Below, in pieces: positions 1 to 5,504 of a stretch of 5,504 nucleotides of DNA; within the stretch, counting starts at the first letter, position 1, and the number at the start of each line of letters is the position of its first letter. The notes under the pieces were generated by a model, which saw only the letters and a list, made by a program, of their open reading frames with translations, searched no databases and was not told the origin of the DNA. The DNA lies in assembly GCA_024653845.1 (NCBI GenBank), contig JANLHA010000368.1:1-5504 (forward strand). Reading direction: 5' to 3'. This DNA comes from Candidatus Omnitrophota bacterium. Its GTDB lineage: Bacteria > Omnitrophota > Gorgyraeia > Zapsychrales > JANLHA01. The position numbers and the translations under genes are program-made.

Positions 1-622
1 CCAATACACTCGCTGCCATCCCATAGACCGGTTCCTCCATGAATCGTACGGAGAGCAAGGCCCCCGCAATCATCGAGAGGTTCAAGAGGCACGGACCAAA
101 GGCCGGAGACGCAAAAGATCGAAACGTATATAAAAGAGCCATGGTGTGGGCGGTCAAACCAATCAAAATCAAATAGGGAAAAAGGATTTGCGTCAGACGA
201 ACGGTCAAATTCAATTTTGCAGGATCAGCGATAAACCCCGGAGCAATGATTCTCACAATCCAGGGCGCTAAAAGAATTCCTAAAACCGTGATAAAACTCA
301 AAACCACAAGCGCCCAAAAGAGAATCACACTGGCAAACTGCCAAAACTCCTCTTTGGTCTTTTTCGTTTTATATTCAGCGAAAATGGGAACAACCGCGGA
401 GTTAGTGGCCCCTTCCCCAACCAAATCCCTGAAAAGATTAGGGATTTTAAAGGCCACAAAGAAAGCATCTGCCCGAAAACCAGTCCCAAAGACCTTGGCC
501 AGAATGATATCTCGTAAAAAACCTAGAATCCGGGAAGCCAATGTCCCTAAAGAAAGGATGGAACTGGACTTGATAATGGACCGATGGGAGTCTTGGGGGT
601 GGCCTGAATTATTGTTTGACAT
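1..622 (-). CDS. murJ: Lipid II flippase MurJ (MviN family), N-terminal part, cut by window edge
   Basis: MurJ is the inner-membrane flippase that moves lipid-linked peptidoglycan precursor (lipid II) to the periplasmic face. I translated the minus strand from the ATG at 622; the frame stays open to position 1, giving 207 residues of a protein that is normally about 500 long. The family signature is clear: SRILGFLRD (residues 30-38), then an RADAFFVAFKIPNLFRD block (50-66) and VGEGATNSAVVPIFAEY (68-84). By my alignment R31, R37, D52 and R65 match the functionally important R18, R24, D39 and R52 of E. coli MurJ. Hydrophobic membrane segments follow at roughly 94-120 and 135-200. No Shine-Dalgarno stands before the ATG. 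An adjacent in-frame TTG (625) is the only other nearby start, because a TAA lies five codons upstream of the ATG. The gene is divergent from rpsT, whose -35 box lies in its first codons. The family call is very secure; the exact start is less so. Confidence 0.96.
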   Translation of the reverse strand, partial: MSNNNSGHPQDSHRSIIKSSSILSLGTLASRILGFLRDIILAKVFGTGFRADAFFVAFKIPNLFRDLVGEGATNSAVVPIFAEYKTKKTKEEFWQFASVILFWALVVLSFITVLGILLAPWIVRIIAPGFIADPAKLNLTVRLTQILFPYLILIGLTAHTMALLYTFRSFASPAFGPCLLNLSMIAGALLSVRFMEEPVYGMAASVL

Positions 623-644
623 CAAGAGATTGGTTTGTTATATT
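616..644 (+). promoter_or_regulatory. Strong sigma70-type promoter of rpsT
   Basis: A perfect -35 box TTGACA (616-621) is followed by a 17-base spacer and the -10 box TATATT (639-644, five of six consensus positions). An extended -10 TG sits at 636-637. Transcription would begin near 651, giving a leader of about 34 bases before the rpsT ATG, with GGAGG at 671-675. The -35 box overlaps the murJ start codon on the other strand, so promoter and coding sequence share bases. Prediction is from sequence only, but the match is close to ideal. Confidence 0.85.
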
Positions 645-684
645 ATCCCAATTCACAAAAGGCTATTTACGGAGGTTTTACACT

Positions 685-954
685 ATGCCACAACGCAAAT
701 GCGCGATCAAAACTTTGCGCAAAAATTCTCAGAAACATGCACACAATCTGGATATTAAAACAGATCTGAAGAAAACCATCAAGAAGTTTTTGTCTGCGGT
801 TGCGCAAAAGAATAAAGATGAAGCGCAAACAAGTCTTCAGGGAATTTATAAAAAATTAGACAAGGCTGTTAAACGCAATATCCTGCATAAAAACACTGTT
901 GCTCGTCGAAAATCCCGATTTGCCAGAGCTTTCACCGAAGTTGCTAAAGCTTAA
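685..954 (+). CDS. rpsT: 30S ribosomal protein S20
   Basis: S20 is a small basic primary-binding protein of the 30S subunit that contacts 16S rRNA. The product is 89 residues, a usual size for bacterial S20. Family marks are the N-terminal AIKTLRKNSQ stretch (about residues 7-16), the lysine-rich helix around KKTIKKFL, and the highly typical C-terminal block LDKAVKRNILHKNTVARRKSR (about 57-77). The frame is open further upstream to 616, but the ATG at 685 is the right start: GGAGG at 671-675 lies 9 bases before it and the S20 family starts here. It has its own strong promoter and is monocistronic as far as can be seen. It ends 16 bases from the stop of convergent holA, with no terminator in the gap. 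In E. coli S20 represses its own translation; nothing in this short leader proves the same here. Confidence 0.97.
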   Translation: MPQRKCAIKTLRKNSQKHAHNLDIKTDLKKTIKKFLSAVAQKNKDEAQTSLQGIYKKLDKAVKRNILHKNTVARRKSRFARAFTEVAKA

Positions 955-970
955 TTTCATTCGGCACCTT

Positions 971-1630
971 TCAACCGCGATTTTCCATAATCTTGCAAAG
1001 CTTGACCACAGCCAACTCTAAAGCCATCTCTGGCTTTAGACGGCTGCGCTTGATATTTCCATCCGCTTCCTGAAGAATCTCTAGCCCTTTTTCAAAATTT
1101 TTCACTCCAAAAACTTGGCAACGATTGCTCCAAAACCATACCAAGCCTCCCATAATCTGCAAGGGATGAATTCCATTTGAAAAAAGATCATTTAAAATTT
1201 TCAAAGCTTCGGCAGACTTTCTCGCCACCATCGCCTGGGTCATGTCAAAAACATTCGCTTCTTTTGCCCGAGGAAACTCAACAACTTGAACTTGCGAACG
1301 AATCTTAGAAAGAACCTTTTCTTTTTCAGAAAGATGCGTGGCGTCTAAAATCAGGGCCAAATGTTTTGGTAAAGACTCCAAAGTCGTAAAGAGGATTTCT
1401 TCCAGGGCGGGAGCACATTTTTGACAATCTTGCAAAATGACCAACCGTCGGCTGGCCACAGCTGGGAGCGTTAAAAGAGCTTTCTTTAAATTTTCTGCGG
1501 AAAGTTTATGTGCAGAAAGGATTTCACAATCAAATTTTGCGGCATCACTAGAGGTGAAAAGTTTTTTCTTGATCTCGGTGATTTTGGCCCGCTTCTTGTC
1601 ATCATCGTCACCGATGAGAAGAACAAACAT
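971..1630 (-). CDS. holA: DNA polymerase III delta subunit, unusually short
   Basis: HolA (delta) is the clamp-loader subunit that opens the beta sliding clamp; it belongs to the AAA+-like fold family without ATPase activity. I choose the ATG at 1630, giving 219 residues, because GAGG at 1638-1641 is 7 bases upstream and the ATG overlaps the lptE stop as TGATG. TTG (1636) and GTG (1633) are possible but badly placed for that site. Family marks: the N-terminal FVLLIGDDD strand and turn (2-10), ASRRLVILQDCQK (59-71), the HLALILDAT strand (90-98), and the C-terminal delta domain with NVFDMTQAMVARKSAEALKIL (126-146), GIHPLQIMGGLVWFW (153-167) and RLKPEMALELAVVKLCKI near the end. Delta is usually about 320-345 residues. 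Here the end of domain I (VVEF, 116-119) runs almost directly into domain III, so the middle domain seems missing. The reading frame is clean. The family call is good; whether it is fully functional is not known. Confidence 0.83.
   Translation of the reverse strand: MFVLLIGDDDDKKRAKITEIKKKLFTSSDAAKFDCEILSAHKLSAENLKKALLTLPAVASRRLVILQDCQKCAPALEEILFTTLESLPKHLALILDATHLSEKEKVLSKIRSQVQVVEFPRAKEANVFDMTQAMVARKSAEALKILNDLFSNGIHPLQIMGGLVWFWSNRCQVFGVKNFEKGLEILQEADGNIKRSRLKPEMALELAVVKLCKIMENRG
1017..1040. repeat. Perfect 10-bp inverted repeat inside holA, 62 bases past rpsT
   Basis: Arms TCTAAAGCCA (1017-1026) and TGGCTTTAGA (1031-1040) pair perfectly around a 4-base loop. It lies in holA coding sequence (residues around LKPEMAL). 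No T-run follows on either strand, so it is not a classic intrinsic terminator. Because rpsT has no terminator in its 16-base downstream gap, this is the nearest strong hairpin that could set the 3' end of the rpsT transcript. That role is inference; codon chance is the alternative. Confidence 0.5.
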
Positions 1631-2163
1631 CACCAATCCTCAACGGTTCGTTCCACCACCCGACGGGCCAAGTCCACAATCGCCTCTTTAACAGCAGCCG
1701 ATTCACTTGTCGCGTTTGGCCCGGTCAAAAAGTATGTGGCTTCACCCACAAATCCACTTTCTTCCCAAGCCACTTCTTGACGCTCGGCATTAAACATCTT
1801 AATGTTCACAATCACTTGAACACGATATTCTTCAATATCATCATTGTCGGTAAATCTTAATGCCGTACGATCATATCCTACGAGCTCGCCCTTGAGAATC
1901 AGATCGGCTTCCTCTTCTTCAGCGACACGCAAATGCCCGTCAAACAAAAATCGGTCCACGATCGCATTCTTGACATCCACCTCCAAAAGCGGCAAGTACA
2001 CACTGCGTTGGTTCGCTGACGAATAATCAATTTGATTCGCAAAATTTTGAATGTGGATTTTCATGTGACGAGGCAAAACCGAACCTGTGCCGTATCCACA
2101 TCCCGTCAGGAATACGCTCAAGACCAAAACTCCTAGCCATTTTCTCAACATGACTCCTCTCAT
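1630..2163 (-). CDS. lptE: LPS-assembly lipoprotein, LptE-like
   Basis: LptE is the outer-membrane lipoprotein that plugs and helps fold the LptD barrel, through which LPS reaches the cell surface. The 177-residue product has a basic N-terminus, a hydrophobic stretch and the lipobox LTGC, with the lipidated cysteine at residue 22 followed by GYG; the CGY start of the mature chain is typical of LptE-type proteins. The mature part (about 155 residues) has the family's small alpha/beta pattern: KIHIQNFANQ, then a helix with LLEVDVKNAIVDRFL, the ADLILKGELVGYDRTALRF strands, YRVQVIVNIKMFN, and a C-terminal helix with AVKEAIVDLARRVVERTVEDW. The start at 2163 forms ATGA with the bamD stop. An in-frame ATG at 2151 would give a tidier signal peptide of 17 residues; neither has a well-spaced Shine-Dalgarno. 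LptE is poorly conserved, so a related outer-membrane lipoprotein is possible, but the bamD neighbour fits. Confidence 0.8.
   Translation of the reverse strand: MRGVMLRKWLGVLVLSVFLTGCGYGTGSVLPRHMKIHIQNFANQIDYSSANQRSVYLPLLEVDVKNAIVDRFLFDGHLRVAEEEEADLILKGELVGYDRTALRFTDNDDIEEYRVQVIVNIKMFNAERQEVAWEESGFVGEATYFLTGPNATSESAAVKEAIVDLARRVVERTVEDW
1638..1641 (-). promoter_or_regulatory. Ribosome binding site deciding the holA start
   Basis: GAGG on the minus strand lies inside the last codons of lptE, 7 bases before the ATG at 1630. This spacing favours the ATG over the in-frame TTG (1636) and GTG (1633), which would be only 1 and 4 bases away. The site supports coupled translation of lptE and holA. 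Confidence 0.6.
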
Positions 2164-3128
2164 TTCTCAAATTTAAGAGCCTGTAATTTCTCTAATGCTT
2201 TAGGCGCCCAAGATGTGTTCTTATAATTTTCCACGATGCTTGAATAATAAAGTCTGGCAGCTTGATATTTTTTCTGTTTCTCGTAAAACTGGGCGACCAC
2301 AAAATTATTTTCAGCTTCTTTCTCTTTCAATTTGTTAACTTCATCTTTCGCTTTTTGAGAAAGTTCCGCGTCAGGATATTCTTTGGCGAATTCTTTGAAT
2401 TCCTCGATGGCCGATTTGGTCACCTGCTGGTCATATTGTGCTTCGGAGGACCGCTGAGAATCGGCCAAGGCGATCTGATATTTCGCAGCTTTCGCCCATT
2501 CGCTTTCGGGATAATCATTGATAGTTTTCTCAAACTCATCCCGCGCTTCCTGATAAAGCCCTTTTTCATGCAAATATAAACCAATTTTGTATTGTGCCGA
2601 CGGCGCATACGGCCCATAAGGGGCATTCTTGATGACGGTTCGAAAAACTTCAATGACATCATAACTTCCACCAATGATGGTCTTGATGATTTTATTTTTC
2701 CTGTCTTTGCCCTCAAGCATGGCATTACCGATGTCATATTGTTTCTTCACGACCTCACCCGCCTTGTCACTAAAGGGATATTTGTCCAGGACCAACTGAT
2801 ACTCTTTGTAGGCTTTAAACAAGGCGCCTTCTTTCTCCTGACAAGAAGCAATGTAAAATTGCGCGTCGGCCGCCTCGCGTGCTCGTGGATAATTTTTGAT
2901 CAACTTCTCAAATTCTTTGACTCCTTGATCGCAGTCATTCTCATGGTAAAACCCCACGGCATATTCCAACTGCTCCTGGGGTGTGGCTTTGACGTGATTT
3001 TTAGGATTGATAAATTTGCCGGTTTCGGGAGTCCAAACCCAAAAAGCGTGACTGGCAACGGCAGGCATCATTCCAGAAATGAATCCTACAAAAATCAAAA
3101 TTCTTAATACTCTTGTGATCATGATCAT
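2160..3128 (-). CDS. bamD: BamD-like TPR protein of outer-membrane protein assembly
   Basis: BamD is the TPR component of the BAM complex that inserts beta-barrel proteins into the outer membrane. The 322-residue product has a signal peptide (about 1-28; hydrophobic core LRILIFVGFISGMM, cleavage plausible after AVA or SHA). Next comes a Trp-rich segment FWVWTPETGKFINP (29-42), then TPR-type helical pairs across the rest. Repeat marks include AVGFYHENDCDQGVKEFEKLI-NYP, AQFYIASCQEKEGALFKAYKEYQLVLDKYP, AQYKIGLYLHEKGLYQEARDEFEKTINDYP and, near the end, AQFYEKQKKYQAARLYYSSIVENYKNT. BamD is normally a lipoprotein; here no cysteine follows the signal peptide (the first is in DCDQ, near residue 66), so a lipid anchor is unlikely. 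The SD AAGGAGG (3133-3139) lies 4 bases before the ATG at 3128 and 10 before the in-frame ATG at 3122; either may be used. It heads the bamD-lptE-holA operon. CpoB/YbgF-type or other periplasmic TPR proteins are the main alternatives. Confidence 0.78.
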   Translation of the reverse strand: MIMITRVLRILIFVGFISGMMPAVASHAFWVWTPETGKFINPKNHVKATPQEQLEYAVGFYHENDCDQGVKEFEKLIKNYPRAREAADAQFYIASCQEKEGALFKAYKEYQLVLDKYPFSDKAGEVVKKQYDIGNAMLEGKDRKNKIIKTIIGGSYDVIEVFRTVIKNAPYGPYAPSAQYKIGLYLHEKGLYQEARDEFEKTINDYPESEWAKAAKYQIALADSQRSSEAQYDQQVTKSAIEEFKEFAKEYPDAELSQKAKDEVNKLKEKEAENNFVVAQFYEKQKKYQAARLYYSSIVENYKNTSWAPKALEKLQALKFEK

Positions 3129-3132
3129 TCAT

Positions 3133-3139
3133 CCTCCTT
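3133..3139 (-). promoter_or_regulatory. Ribosome binding site of bamD
   Basis: A full-strength AAGGAGG stands on the minus strand. Two in-frame ATGs follow, at 3128 (4-base gap) and 3122 (10-base gap), so the start is not fully settled. The site touches the foot of the hairpin at 3140-3166. Confidence 0.75.
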
Positions 3140-3166
3140 GAATTCTCTATATATCTTAGAGAATTC
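3140..3166. repeat. Perfect 10-bp inverted repeat in the bamD leader
   Basis: GAATTCTCTA (3140-3149) and TAGAGAATTC (3157-3166) pair perfectly around a 7-base AT-rich loop. The predicted bamD transcript would begin near 3169, so this hairpin would form the 5' end of the mRNA and stop one base short of the Shine-Dalgarno. There is no T-run after it on the minus strand, which argues against an intrinsic terminator for the upstream large gene. It could stabilise the mRNA, gate translation, or be a dyad operator for a repressor binding just past the start site. Confidence 0.65.
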
Positions 3167-3175
3167 GATCATTGC

Positions 3176-3204
3176 ATTTTAAAGAAATCTTGTAAGAATT
3201 GCAA
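3176..3204 (-). promoter_or_regulatory. Predicted sigma70-type promoter of the bamD-lptE-holA operon
   Basis: On the minus strand a -35 box TTGCAA (3204-3199, four of six consensus) is followed by a 17-base spacer and the -10 box TAAAAT (3181-3176, five of six). Transcription would start near 3169, between the stop of the large upstream gene and bamD. Because it sits in the only gap of this strand, it is the natural operon promoter. Read-through from the upstream gene is also possible, since no terminator is visible between them. Confidence 0.6.
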
Positions 3205-3211
3205 ACTTCTT

Positions 3212-5504
3212 TTATGAGGCGGAAGCTACGGTCTTTTGAGATCTTTTCATTGGGGACGATGGTGTGGCATTGGCTCCCAAAAAAAGCGGTAGATTACCGA
3301 TAGGACGCATTTCCATAATCACCGGACGAAATCCTTCAAAAGGCATACTTTCGAATTTTTCAAGATCAACGCTGGGAGCAAATTCAATTTTCTCACCTTT
3401 TTCTTCAATGGCAACCTCATCCGGTCGCATACTGATCCCGCCTTCACGATCAGATCGGCCTTCTCCTACAGAAACCAATATCGCCTCATCGCCAGAAATA
3501 TCCGACTTCGCCGTAACGCCAACACCTCCATCTCTCGTCATTTCTCGCCGAGTACGGATAGGAATTCTCGGAAGGCGACCTTCCTCAAGGAAAGTCTCGA
3601 AGAGTCCTAAAGGACCAGACATAGAACCCGGATCCTCAGGCCCAGTTCTTTTAACCACCGCTCGTCCTAAATATGTTCGGATGATCAAAGCCATTAACCC
3701 TGTGAAAGGCAATTCTCGATTGATCTCTCCTTCTTCTTCATCCTTACCAATGGCCCCTAAAGCACTTTTTAAAAACTTCTCTTCATCCAAGTCTGAAAAA
3801 CTTTTTTGCAATTCTTCCAATTGGGCACGAGAACCATCATGGGCCTGAATGGTATGATAAGATTCTCTGACGACATCTCGATGAATAAGATTATAATCAA
3901 GAATCTCTTTGATTTTTTTAACGTCCAATCCAAACATCCGAGCCAGAACAAAAACCTGAAGATCACTCAAAAGCTCATGAACGATTTTAGAAGTCAAATC
4001 CTGCGGAACATAATGATATTGATCAATCAGCGTAGGATGCATCAGCTCATGGCCTCCTGCGACAAAAAAACGCAACGCCAAATCTGGATCTTGCCTCAAA
4101 TATTGCGCTCCCAAATAAACTCCTCCCGAGGGGAATAGCTCAACCTGTACCTTTGCAGAATAACCTAAAACCCAACTATGAATAATCCGCCGAGCTATCG
4201 ATTCTGCACCTTGAGCGGTAAGATGTTTGAGCCTGGCCTGTAAGGCGAGCAATATTGCCGTTAAATACATTTGCGCTTCCTCATCTTGCAGAACAACCGA
4301 ATCCAACATCCGCTCAATGGCCTGGTTATCATGCGAGGCCACTCTGCCGATTTCCGTCGCTGGAGCAGCTAGTCGAGCTGTCATCTCTTCAAACGTTTTT
4401 TCATCGTAAGTGATCGGCTCTTCATCTTGGCTCGAATCAAAACTGCTGAAGAATTGTGCCGCGTACCAACTGAAGGCATAAATTCGAAAACGTGGATTGA
4501 TATTTAAGTCCTGACGTTCTCCGTTGTTGATCACCGCCCTTAGGAGATCTTGACGCTCTCGATGGCGCAACAAGATCAAATATCCTACCCGCTCGTCTAA
4601 ATGAGGATAAACGAGAAAATTAAGAATGCTGGACAGGTCAGCATCTTCACGCAAAATTTCTTGCAGAGCTGGTTGGTTTTCTTCGCTGATTTGAGGCCGA
4701 ACGGCTTCAAAAAAGAAATCAACGACCAAAGGATCCCCATCAACTAATGCCTCGCGCAGATCAGAAACAACTTCGGCGACAATGTTCTTATCCAAAGCTT
4801 CATTACGAGCGATCGCAATAAGCTGGGTCAAAAGCGTTCTTCCAAAACTTTTCTGGAGGCCGTCTTCCAAAAGTACAGCGTTTCTGGCCAAGGCTGCCAA
4901 AATCATCAAACGCAATTCCACTTCATAAAAAAGTGCTTCATATTGATCTTTGAGTTCCGCCCATTTTGCAAACCCGTCAATATCTCCAGCGAACCGCAGC
5001 TTCAATTGCTCGAACTCAAAACTTTCACCTTGAATTTCTCTAATTCTTTCTGCTAAGCGAGTAAGGTCCCCCAGAAGGGTCTCAAGATTATTTCCAGCCA
5101 CGATGAATATCGCTTGTTGCTCTGGAAGAGAAATCACATGGGGAGCCACGATGGCCAAATTCTTTAAAAGAGCTATCGGTGCGATCTTCTCCTCTAAAAG
5201 TTTAATGATGACTCTGACTAAACGATCCACTGCGGCAGGACTGACGTCTGATAATGATGATCCGGCCATAACCTCTGTTGCGAAAATCCTCTTATTGACA
5301 TCAACCGAATACGCTTCTAAGGGAGGTAACAAAGATTGAAAAACTCGCTCCGTCGTACTCAGGTTAACCAACCATTCATAAACATTCCTAGCCTGAGAAC
5401 GCGCAAATATCGCCTCTTGATAAAGCTGCTCAAACCGTAAACGTTGTCGTCGATCTTGAACGGCAGGGACCGGTCTGGGTAAAGCAAGATCGGCCTCCAC
5501 TTCT
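3212..5504 (-). CDS. Large uncharacterised protein with gluzincin-type metallopeptidase signature, C-terminal part
   Basis: I do not recognise a named family over the full length. The frame is open to the right edge. A GTG at 5500 could start it (762 residues), but there is no Shine-Dalgarno and the preceding codon is also open, so the true start is probably outside the window. Residue numbers here count from that GTG. Residues 1 to about 430 are mostly amphipathic helix, rich in Leu, Glu, Arg and Ala, without clear repeats. An edge-strand-like segment KVQVELFPSGGVYLG (450-464) precedes GGHELMH, an HExxH zinc motif at H484-E485-H488. Twenty residues on is HELLSD, offering E509 as third ligand and D513 in the ExxxD arrangement known from thermolysin-like gluzincins. 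A helical part continues to about 640, then a charged, Gly- and Glu-rich tail (650-710) and a final RPIGNLPLFLG segment (732-742). No signal peptide can be judged because the N-terminus is missing. It lies 83 bases upstream of bamD on the same strand. A zinc peptidase role is inference from the motif. Confidence 0.75.
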   Translation of the reverse strand, partial: EVEADLALPRPVPAVQDRRQRLRFEQLYQEAIFARSQARNVYEWLVNLSTTERVFQSLLPPLEAYSVDVNKRIFATEVMAGSSLSDVSPAAVDRLVRVIIKLLEEKIAPIALLKNLAIVAPHVISLPEQQAIFIVAGNNLETLLGDLTRLAERIREIQGESFEFEQLKLRFAGDIDGFAKWAELKDQYEALFYEVELRLMILAALARNAVLLEDGLQKSFGRTLLTQLIAIARNEALDKNIVAEVVSDLREALVDGDPLVVDFFFEAVRPQISEENQPALQEILREDADLSSILNFLVYPHLDERVGYLILLRHRERQDLLRAVINNGERQDLNINPRFRIYAFSWYAAQFFSSFDSSQDEEPITYDEKTFEEMTARLAAPATEIGRVASHDNQAIERMLDSVVLQDEEAQMYLTAILLALQARLKHLTAQGAESIARRIIHSWVLGYSAKVQVELFPSGGVYLGAQYLRQDPDLALRFFVAGGHELMHPTLIDQYHYVPQDLTSKIVHELLSDLQVFVLARMFGLDVKKIKEILDYNLIHRDVVRESYHTIQAHDGSRAQLEELQKSFSDLDEEKFLKSALGAIGKDEEEGEINRELPFTGLMALIIRTYLGRAVVKRTGPEDPGSMSGPLGLFETFLEEGRLPRIPIRTRREMTRDGGVGVTAKSDISGDEAILVSVGEGRSDREGGISMRPDEVAIEEKGEKIEFAPSVDLEKFESMPFEGFRPVIMEMRPIGNLPLFLGANATPSSPMKRSQKTVASAS

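Noticed and set aside
246..758. Long plus-strand open frame of 170 codons
   Set aside because: It lies antisense to murJ and then overlaps rpsT out of frame. The protein has no family likeness, while the minus-strand MurJ translation is unmistakable.
955..970. Bidirectional terminator between rpsT and holA
   Set aside because: The 16-base gap cannot form a useful stem and has no suitable T-run.
1824..1839. Small inverted repeat GATATT / AATATC with a 4-base loop
   Set aside because: Only 6 AT-rich pairs inside lptE coding sequence with no T-run; expected by chance.
2592..3107. Plus-strand open frame of 171 codons opposite bamD
   Set aside because: It is a shadow of the TPR gene. The minus strand has a ribosome site, a signal peptide and repeat pattern; the plus frame has none.
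3167..3212. Intrinsic terminator for the large gene
   Set aside because: The stretch after its stop holds only very short, AT-rich pairings, and the strong hairpin at 3140-3166 is not followed by a T-run on the minus strand.
3264..3848. Plus-strand open frame of 194 codons opposite the large gene
   Set aside because: No ribosome site and a composition expected from antisense reading of the charged C-terminal tail. The minus frame is open for over 760 codons.
5498..5500. GTG as the true start of the large protein
   Set aside because: No Shine-Dalgarno is visible in the few bases before it and the frame is still open at the window edge, so the gene is treated as partial.

Overview
The window looks like a stretch of chromosome from a Gram-negative (diderm) bacterium. 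It carries a lipid II flippase (MurJ), a BamD-like outer-membrane assembly factor and an LptE-type LPS-assembly lipoprotein, next to housekeeping genes for ribosomal protein S20 and the DNA polymerase III delta subunit. Base composition is moderate and slightly AT-rich. There is no tRNA, rRNA, insertion sequence, CRISPR array or other sign of mobility. The gene mix, and a very large uncharacterised protein beside the envelope genes, recall uncultured PVC-side lineages such as Omnitrophota. That placement is a tentative inference from recall, not something the sequence proves.

Layout. Positions 1-622 (minus) hold the N-terminal part of murJ, which runs off the left edge. Divergent from it is rpsT (685-954, plus), whose near-consensus promoter starts inside the first codons of murJ. 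rpsT converges on a minus-strand cluster that reads right to left: bamD (3128-2160), lptE (2163-1630) and holA (1630-971). These three are joined by ATGA and TGATG stop/start overlaps, so they are very likely one translationally coupled operon. The operon has a good sigma70-type promoter and a 10-bp hairpin directly before the bamD ribosome binding site. Further right, 3212-5504 (minus) is the C-terminal part of a large uncharacterised protein whose start lies beyond the window. Coding density is very high; the longest gene-free stretch is about 85 bases.

How the genes fit together. bamD and lptE serve the two outer-membrane assembly routes (beta-barrel insertion and LPS delivery), and murJ serves peptidoglycan precursor export, so the region is rich in envelope biogenesis. 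holA and rpsT are growth-linked passengers. The most notable item is the large protein at the right. It contains an unannounced gluzincin-type zinc metallopeptidase signature (HELMH, 20 residues, then ELLSD) within an otherwise unrecognisable, mostly helical sequence. Other points of interest are a delta subunit that seems to lack its middle domain, a BamD-like protein without a lipid-anchor cysteine, and regulatory DNA tightly overlapped with coding sequence.
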